Source: Rapana venosa (taxonomy: Eukaryota > Mollusca > Gastropoda > Neogastropoda > Muricidae). Taken from it: 64,000 nt of DNA. Made by a program: the position numbers and the translations under genes. Location: positions 57,202,788-57,266,787 of the forward strand of contig CM054154.1 in NCBI GenBank assembly GCA_028751875.1, given 5' to 3'. This document shows, in pieces, positions 57,374 to 64,000 of the stretch (positions within the stretch are counted from its first letter, which is position 1; each line of letters opens with the position of its first letter). The notes under the pieces were generated by a model that made no database searches, was not told the origin of the DNA, and saw only the letters and a program-made list of their open reading frames with translations.

Positions 57374-58852
57374 TTAACCCTCTTGTCCCCGATCCGGCCG
57401 CAGCCGACAGTAACGGAGGCTGCCGCTAGATTCCAATACGACCGCAGCCGACAGTTGGTGCTGCCCACGTGAGCAGTACTTTTCCATCACACACAGACCT
57501 CGTGGTTTTCACACTATGTGTCTGAAAATTGGTGGGGCGATGCAGGGAGGGTGTCAGAGGATGCCAGTGATAAATTTAGACCACTAACATGCGTGTAGTG
57601 GGGAGGGAAGGAAGAAATAACAGCCAGCGACCGGAACGCTTTTCAATGGTGCAGCATGGCGAAAAAAATCGCGTTTTCTTTAGTAGCAGACGATTCATCT
57701 GATTAGTGAGACGATAAATTGAATGTTATTGTCTTGGAAGTAGAAACATTTGAACGAGAATTGTTAAGTGAGTCTGACATTAAACGATTACGAGGAAGAG
57801 GAGGAAGGAAATGCTGCAGTTAGGGAGAAGAGTGAGCCAGAAAATAACGTGCTACAGGGCACATTCCTGACCTGTGCTACACACACGGACTGTGGAGAAA
57901 TTTGACCTCCTGGCCGGTCCACGGCATAGACGCCTGGAAAGCGTGATCCCTTTTTGACTGTTTTCTCATTATACCACACTTTTGCTTTGAAACGGGAATG
58001 CAGAAACAAACAGATATGCTGATAATGAAAATAGCAAGAAGGAAAATAAAATAGTCTCCCGTCTGCCAAGGTTCGACAGGTGAGAGCAATGGGTACACCC
58101 CCCCCCCCCCCCCCCCCCACACACACCCATAATTTGTGCTTTTTGTGATGTGATGTGACCCTGTGCCACCACTACACTACTTTAGAGACTACCAACATTA
58201 AAATTTTGTAGAGTTACAGAAGTTCTGTGTTGTTTCGAATTTGTCACACCTGTGCTGTGACAATGGTGACAGTGTGACAGTCATGTACAATAATACTTTT
58301 CTGTACACTTAACAAACATGTGGTAGCACACGCAGATATGAACTGCAGTATAAAGGTCACATTTCGATTGAATATGACTTGTTTTCCAAATAAAAAAAAT
58401 AGTTAAACAAAACTTCTGTCTCCTCGAGACATACCATAAAACAACAGGTGTATGGGGACATTGTGTGACACATCCTTGAAGTACTATTGCACATAACTAT
58501 TGGTAAACACATCAGCTGGGTATCACTTCCTTATTCGACACTAATATGCTTGAACTATTGTCAAATCCATGCAGGATTTTCTGTTTTATCATATATACCA
58601 TATTTTTACCTGTGATTGGTGACAAATAAGGTGACAATGACAAGACATCTGGTGACCAGACACATAAACTTGTGCCTAAACGCAAGTACAAAGACATGCT
58701 TAGCTTGTGACAAAATTTCAGCTTGATAACTTGTCATGCACACACACAATTGCCTTAGGAGTAAAGTAAGTCAGATGGAGGTAGAAAACCTGCAAAGAAT
58801 TCAAAATCTACAGGCAGTTTAGCTCTGTAGAATCCAACAACAAGAGGGTTAA
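57374..58852. mobile_element. piggyBac-like element, non-autonomous
   Basis: The element is flanked by TTAA at 57374-57377 and 58849-58852, and its ends are the inverted repeat CCCTCTTGT (57378-57386) and ACAAGAGGG (58840-58848). TTAA target duplication with termini starting CCC is the hallmark of the piggyBac superfamily. A 14-base direct repeat CCGCAGCCGACAGT at 57398-57411 and 57442-57455 lies under the left terminus. An ATG at 57656 opens MAKKIAFSLVADDSSD and then two stops, a possible relic of a transposase N-terminus. The interior (about 1.47 kb in total) has no DDD transposase core and includes a 21-base C run at 58098-58118. The orientation is uncertain. Confidence 0.7.
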
Positions 58853-59495
58853 AGAGTGCTTTGCTTGTCATTATTGGACAATTCACTGTACAAGAGGATG
58901 TGTGAAAGACACAAGGGTAATTTACAGCTGAACACGGCTACAGCTGCAAGCGGCTAGTGCTGCCTTTCCTTTTGCCCTGTTTATTTATATCCACGCCCTG
59001 CCATCTGCCAGTCAAGAACTTTGGCTGGGAAACTAAACGAAGGGAATGAGAAGCAGTGTAGAGGTTGATCTATGAAACACCCCTCCCCCTTTAAGTGGGG
59101 GTTGTCAGAACCACACCCTCAACATGTCTCTGCCGCATCCCCAGACCCATTCATACAGACCATCGCTCCCAAAGGGAACTCCCGGCTGCAAACCCGGTGA
59201 GGATTCCCAAGGGGTCTGCTGGACTCCATTCGGTCTGTCCTTGGCAACTATAATAAACCCCTTTTACGTTTCCACCACTAGAGCGCTTGTACCAAGGAAG
59301 ACAGGAGTGGAAGGACAAAACCAGGCCTACTGGAGTCACCATAACCAGTGCCTTCCAGGCCTGCCCTGAGTGCCAGGAACTGGCCAAAGTAGAGGGGGTG
59401 GCCAGCCCTCTGGAGAGTTGTCAAGACAGTGGGGGGAAAGCCAGTTCGATAAGTCATGCATAATAATGGGAAGGGTCTAGGCTCCCTATGCTTCA
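58853..59495. other. Spacer, perhaps 3' LTR region of the Gypsy element to the right
   Basis: A G/C hairpin (CCCCC, 7-base loop, GGGGG) lies near 59084-59100. 59100-59495 could be LTR or 3' leader sequence of the minus-strand Gypsy element, but I see no paired LTR in the window. Confidence 0.3.
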
Positions 59496-60893
59496 CTATA
59501 GCTATTCCCTGGTCTTCTGTGTGAGTAAGCAGCAGGCTCACACTCCTCATGGCTCACTAGGCCTACCTGCTTCAGTCCCTATAGCTATTCCCTGGTCTTC
59601 TGTGTGAGTAAACAGCAGCTCACACTCCTCATGGCTCACTAGCCTCCCTCCCTTCAGTCCCTATAGCTATTCCCTGGTCTTTCTGTGTGAGTAAACAGCA
59701 GGCTCACACTCCTCATGGCTCACTAGGCCTACCTGCTTCAGTCCCTATAGCTATTCCCTGGTCTTCTGTGTGAGTAAACAGCAGGCTCACACTCCTCATG
59801 GCTCACTAGGCCTACCTGCTTCAGTCCCTATAGCTATTCCCTGGTCTTCTGTGTGAGTAAACAGCAGGCTCACACTCCTCATGGCTCACTAGGCCTACCT
59901 GCTTCAGTCCCTATAGCTATTTCCCTGGTCTTCTGTGTGAGTAAACAGCGGGCTCACACTCCTCATGGCTCACTAGGCCTACTGCTTCAGTCCCTATAGC
60001 TATTCCCTGGTCTTCTGTGTGAGTAAACAGCAGGCTCACACTCCTCATGGCTCACTAGGCCTACCTGCTTCAGTCCCTATAGCTATTCCCTGGTCTTCTG
60101 TGTGAGTAACAGCGGGCTCACACTCCTCATGGCTCACTAGGCCTACCTGCTTCAGTCCCTATAGCTATTCCCTGGTCTTCTGTGTGAGTAAACAGCAGGC
60201 TCACACTCCTCATGGCTCACTAGGCCTACCTGCTTCAGTCCCTATAGCTATTCCCTGGTCTTCTGTGTGAGTAAACAGCAGGCTCACACTCCTCATGGCT
60301 CACTAGGCCTACCTGCTTCAGTCCCTATAGCTATTCCCTGGTCTTCTGTGTGAGTAAACAGCAGGCTCACACTCCTCATGGCTCACTAGGCCTACCTGCT
60401 TCAGTCCCTATAGCTATTCCCTGGTCTTCTGTGTGAGTAAACAGCAGCTCACACCCTATGGCTCACTAGCCTACCTGCTTCATCCCTATAGCTATTCCCT
60501 GGTCTTCTGTGTGAGTAAACAGCAGGCTCACACTCCTCATGGCTCACTAGGCCTACCTGCTTCAGTCCCTATAGCTATTCCCTGGTCTTCTGTGTGAGTA
60601 AACAGCAGGCTCACACTCCTCATGGCTCACTAGCCTACCTGCTTCAGTCCCTATAGCTATTCCCTGGTCTTCTGTGTGAGTAAACACCCGGCTCACACTC
60701 CTCATGGCTCACTAGGCCTACCTGCTTCATCCCTATAGCTATTCCCTGGTCTTCTGTGTGAGTAAAAGCAGGCTACACACTCCTCATGCTCACAAGGCCT
60801 ACCTGCTTCAGTCCCTATAGCTATTCCCTGGTCTTCTGTGTGAGTAAACAGCAGGCTCACACTCCTCATGGCTCACTAGGCCTACCTGCTTCA
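59496..60893 (+). repeat. 83 bp minisatellite, about 17 copies
   Basis: The unit CTATAGCTATTCCCTGGTCT plus 63 further bases repeats from 59496 to the stop codon of the Gypsy pol. Units are 95-100% alike by eye, differing by a few one- or two-base deletions (for example near 59620, 60450 and 60770). The period is 83, as shown by landmarks at 59496 and 59579. Confidence 0.95.
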
Positions 60894-61281
60894 GTCTGGG
60901 TCCTCTGGACCATAGGTCAGGCGACTCAGATAGTCAGCCTCCGCGTTGTCCACCCCTTGATGGGTCGGAAAGTGAAGGAATGGGATTGGAGCTCGATTGC
61001 CCATCCCATCAGTCTGCGACTTACAGGGCGGATGCGATGCAAGTATTGAAGAGGGTTTGATCATTCTCCAGCACGAAATGGCGCCCATAGAGGTAAGGTT
61101 AGAACTTCCTTATACCCCATACTACAGCGAGACATTCTTGCTCAGTTGTGTGGTAGCGCTTTTTGGCCCCATTCAACTTCTTGCTCGCATAAGAGAAGGG
61201 CCCTTGTTCTTGCAGAATCAGGACAGAGTGGCTGGTCAGAGCTCCTTTGAGTTGCTCAGAGACAGCATGGCAGGAATCATC

Positions 61282-62226
61282 TCATCTGACTCTGTTTGGC
61301 TCCTTGCCCTTTGTTAGGTCCATTAGAGGAAGGGCAATTGTCACAAATCTGGGGATGAATTTCCAGTAATAACCAGCTAAACCCAGAAATGCTCGGAGCT
61401 CTTTCTTGGTCATGGGTCGAGGAGCATTTCTGATCTTGGTGACCTTTCCATCCTCAGGGTGCAAGACACCTGCTTGGAGGTGGTGACCAAGAAAGCTCAA
61501 CTCCCCAATTGGCTCTTCGTGGGTCGGGCTGACATGTTGACCTTGGCCAGCCTGGCAAGGGTGAGACTGAGAACAGCCAGATGCCTTTCTTAGGACTCTG
61601 TTGCTATCAGTACATCGTCCATAAGGTTGTGGACCTCAGGGATATCCAAGGGCTTGAGGACCCGCCACATTATCCTGCTGAAAATGGCCCTAGCAGTCTT
61701 CAGGCCAAAGGGCATCACGACCCACTGAAACTGTCCCTGAGGGGTCGTGAACGCAATCTCTGGGCGATCGCCCAGCTTCATCAGGATCTGCCAATAGCCC
61801 TTTGTTAAACAGAGCTTTAGCTGAGCAAGGATGTGCTTGACATCAGGCAGAGGTTCTGCATCAAATCAAAGGATCCTGTTGAACCTCCGAAAATCAACAC
61901 AGAAATGCACTTTGCCGTCCTTTTTCCGTACTAGGACTATGGGTGAGGAGTAGGGTGAACTGGAAGGTTCAATCACTCCTAACCTCAACATCACCTCGAC
62001 CTCTTGCTTCACCACCTCAGCCTGAGTGTGGAAGAAGATACTGATGAACACGGATAGGGTCACCCGTTGTCACTGGCAGGCCACACTCCAGCGTTTGATC
62101 AGAGGGGAGGTCTGTCAGCACATGCTGAAAGTCTTCACAGACATCCCCGACCTTCTTCTTTTGCCCTGAGGTCAATGCAGGACCAATCAGAACATCCTCC
62201 CAGAACTCTTCAGCCTTAAGTGGCAT
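61282..62226 (-). pseudogene. Gypsy reverse transcriptase segment
   Basis: Three open pieces (62226-62017, 62063-61866, 61781-61590) and one more (61500-61282) make up the RT. The catalytic box is LMDD rather than the usual YxDD or FxDD; the two aspartates are kept. The thumb-region block RAFLGLAGYYWKFIPRF is clear at about 61400-61350. Frame changes lie near 62040, 61850 and 61560. Confidence 0.8.
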
Positions 62227-62553
62227 CAGAGATATTCAAGTGTGGAGTTCTACAGGGTATCTCTCTTCTACCACTACTGGGATGATGCCTGCCCCTGTCT
62301 TCTCTTCTCTGTCTATGAAGAGTTTGAGAAGGTTTGCGGGAAAATCTTGGGCTTACCGCAGATCAGGATTTTGTAGTCCCAATCTCCCATGGGCTCCAGC
62401 ACTATATAATTATGGGCCTTGCCACGACAACTGGAGTTTGTCTCCAGGTTCCATCCAGCGCTCATGGGCTTTTCAGTTATAAATCCGCTTATATCTTCGT
62501 GAAGCGGATTGGAGGTTATCCTGGGCAATCTTACAGGTCACCTCAAGCCTGTT

Positions 62554-62991
62554 TCAGTGGTCATTGGCATACTGGACCTCCGTTTTGGTCTCTGGGGTAA
62601 CATCCTCTTCTTGCGTCGACAGGTAGTGTAGCAGGGCCATGAGCCCTCTCACCGTTTGCCCCAAAGAGCAACTCGAAGGGAGATAATTGCATGCTCTCCT
62701 GGCGAACCTCCCTGTATGCAAATAGGATGGCAGGCAGATACCTGTCCCAGTCCTGTGGATGCCCCAAACACATACATTGGACCAGCGTTGCGTTGAAGCG
62801 TTCCACCAGGCCATTAGCCTGGGCGTGATGGGAGTCGTGATGACACCTTTGATGCCCAGGAGGCACTGAACTTCAACCATGAAGCTCACTGGCAACTGGT
62901 CCCTGATCTGAGACCCTCTCGGGAAAAGCATACATGAGACCACATGCAAAAAGCCTCGTACAACGGACGTCAAGTTTGAGAGGGACAGCAT
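62554..62991 (-). pseudogene. Gypsy integrase core, C-terminal half
   Basis: Frames 62866-62561 and 62991-62554 carry the last catalytic glutamate region (LVERFNATL) and the WDRYLPAILFAYREV block. The text then reads through EVQYANDH into a basic stretch and the GPY/F-type segment at 62455-62410. Continuity into the RT leader on the same strand supports integrase preceding RT in one element. Confidence 0.7.
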
Positions 62992-63560
62992 CTGGGTACC
63001 TGGTGGGCATAGCCACCATGACCAGGATGTACCTGCGACCCTCTCTGGAGCTGGGCGATGGGGATGAAATCAGCCCACCTCTCGAGGGGTACTCACTAAG
63101 GCAACCTCGCCATGGAACTCGGTGTTCTTTCCTCTTGGTGTGTTTTTGGAACCAAAATCAGGAGGGCATTGCGGGATATCACATACCTTACAGGACTGTA
63201 ACCTCCTGATCCACCTCCAATGACTGCCTTGATGGCAAAGGGCCCGAAGAAAATCTCTCTCAAACTGTGAGGAACCACAACGGCACCATCCCGCTCTGGA
63301 AATTCGGTGAAGATCTTCCTCTTGGTGTGGTTATGGGGTCTGGCAGACCCAAAACTAGGAAATGGCACCTTGCTGGATAGGTCTTCCGATATACCCCGTC
63401 CAAATCTCCACAGTACGGTGCAAGAAGAGGCCCTAAAAAACTCCCAATCACCTGCAGCAGGCCCATGGTCACCCCAGAAGGGGAATTCCCCAAAACCTCT
63501 CAAACGGTGTAAGAACCACGACGTGTTTCCCAAACCGGCTCCCCTTTCTGAAGCATTGGC

Positions 63561-64000
63561 CAAACACCACCAAAATATGGGGTCGCCCGATCGCCACCCG
63601 CTTTCAAATGGGGCTGCTTTCTCAACCTACCAGGCTGTGATAGAGAGGCCACAGGACTGGCACAAAAAGGGTCTTCCGATTCCTCAAAGACAGAGTTCTA
63701 CCTACGGTGCAGGAAAGGAAACAAACTGCGCCCCACCTTCACACCCGCGTTACCGCCATGTGGCCTAGTGGAAGCTTCCCGCAAAGTCTTTCTGCTTAAT
63801 CGGGAAAAGTTTGCCCGATGGTGTTCCCACCTGGACCCGCTTGAAACGATTTTCACACCGGGTGGCACACATCTGCTCCATCAAATATGTTTTGGGTTCG
63901 ACAACCCTTTAATCCTTTGACCCATCTTTCAGACTGGAGGCTGTAGCTTCTATGCTACCTACACAACTGGGCTGCTTCTGCACAGCGGCTAGGTTCCAAA
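63561..64000. other. Degenerate Gypsy-flanking sequence
   Basis: Pieces of the text at 63260-63420 seem to recur at about 63500-63720 (for example GTCTTCCGAT and TACGGTGCA landmarks), suggesting an imperfect local duplication or noisy sequence. No Gag domain or zinc knuckle is readable here. Confidence 0.35.

Larger units (their letters stand above)
60891..63560 (-). mobile_element. Ty3/Gypsy pol with integrase upstream of RT (Gmr1-like)
   Basis: Reading the minus strand from 63560, a degraded integrase N-terminal part is followed by the core (YILVMVAMPTRYPDAVPLK near 63040-62985, then QANGLVERFNATL near 62825-62780 and WDRYLPAILFAYREV near 62750-62700). FSPFELL-like SPFELLFG lies near 62675. 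Next is a GPY/F-type segment (MEPGDKLQLSWQGP near 62455-62410) and a short linker. RT follows: DFQHVLTDLP (about 62135), VIEPSSSPYSSPIVLVRKKD (about 61980-61920), FQWVVMPFGL (about 61730-61700), LMDDVLIATE (about 61620-61595) and FLGHHLQAGVLHPEDGK (about 61495-61445). RNase H ends with DNAEADYLSRLTYGPEDPD and a stop at 60894. RNase H is last, with no integrase after it. Several frameshifts. Confidence 0.75.

Noticed and set aside
57788..58126. Minus-strand 112-residue frame inside the piggyBac-like element
   Set aside because: The start is a poly-glycine run from the C homopolymer, and the rest shows no transposase motif.
59084..59100. Hairpin resembling a rho-independent terminator
   Set aside because: Such terminators are bacterial. 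In this eukaryotic context the short C/G hairpin has no support as a regulatory site.
1..64000. CRISPR array, bacterial operon or defence system
   Set aside because: The tandem repeats here have no unique spacers, and the gene content is entirely that of eukaryotic retrotransposons.

Overview
The window looks like nuclear DNA of an invertebrate animal, most likely a lophotrochozoan and probably a mollusc. I infer this from the mix of repeats: CR1/L2-type, RTE-type and RNase H-bearing (I/Nimb-type) LINEs, Ty3/Gypsy elements with an unusual pol order, a TTAA-flanked piggyBac-like element, and many (ATT)n, (AGT)n, (CA)n and GATA tails. There are no bacterial operons, no rRNA or tRNA gene and no CRISPR array. 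I recognised no convincing host protein-coding gene. Almost all protein-like signal comes from broken retrotransposons.

Layout. 1-11770 is poor sequence: homopolymer-rich, with long stretches almost lacking G or C. A heavily frameshifted CR1-like LINE (copy B, about 5350-8080) lies inside it. 12206-13200 holds LINE 3' ends and a possible LTR remnant. 13540-16826 is the best CR1-like LINE (copy A). Its reverse transcriptase carries an in-frame 191 bp piece of an RTE endonuclease between 13 bp direct repeats. An RTE fragment (16827-17705), a Gypsy RT/RNase H remnant with a candidate 3' LTR (17706-19640), an inverted CR1 junction, an I-type LINE fragment, a 31 bp hairpin minisatellite, a broken copy of an uncharacterised repetitive protein (21040-22360) and a fourth LINE family (22899-24560) follow.

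24738-33370 repeats 16378-24737 in tandem. It is littered with single-base indels except for a few perfectly matching islands, so I think it is an unpolished duplicate made during assembly rather than a real duplication. 33226-36606 is a third CR1-like LINE (copy C), also noisy.

36620-38260 is another degraded LINE on the minus strand. 39240-42430 is a near full-length RTE on the minus strand. 42780-43672 is a Gypsy gag with a PPxY motif, 11-residue repeats and a CCHC knuckle, cut by a gap of exactly 500 N. 44630-45390 is the RNase H and zinc-finger end of the I-type LINE. 46370-48880 is noisy again. 48967-55654 holds two RTE-type elements of a second family, a tail-to-tail CR1 fragment, a LINE endonuclease whose coding sequence has expanded into six 83 bp tandem units, and two copies of a 205 bp repeat with a 9 bp inverted repeat. 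57374-58852 is a TTAA-flanked piggyBac-like element of about 1.47 kb. 59496-60893 is a 17-copy 83 bp minisatellite that starts at the stop codon of a minus-strand Gypsy pol (60891-63560). That pol has integrase upstream of reverse transcriptase (Gmr1-like order).

Nothing here behaves as a cooperating gene set. The window is a nest of repeats, and two layers must be kept apart: real repeat biology, and artefacts of assembly and polishing.
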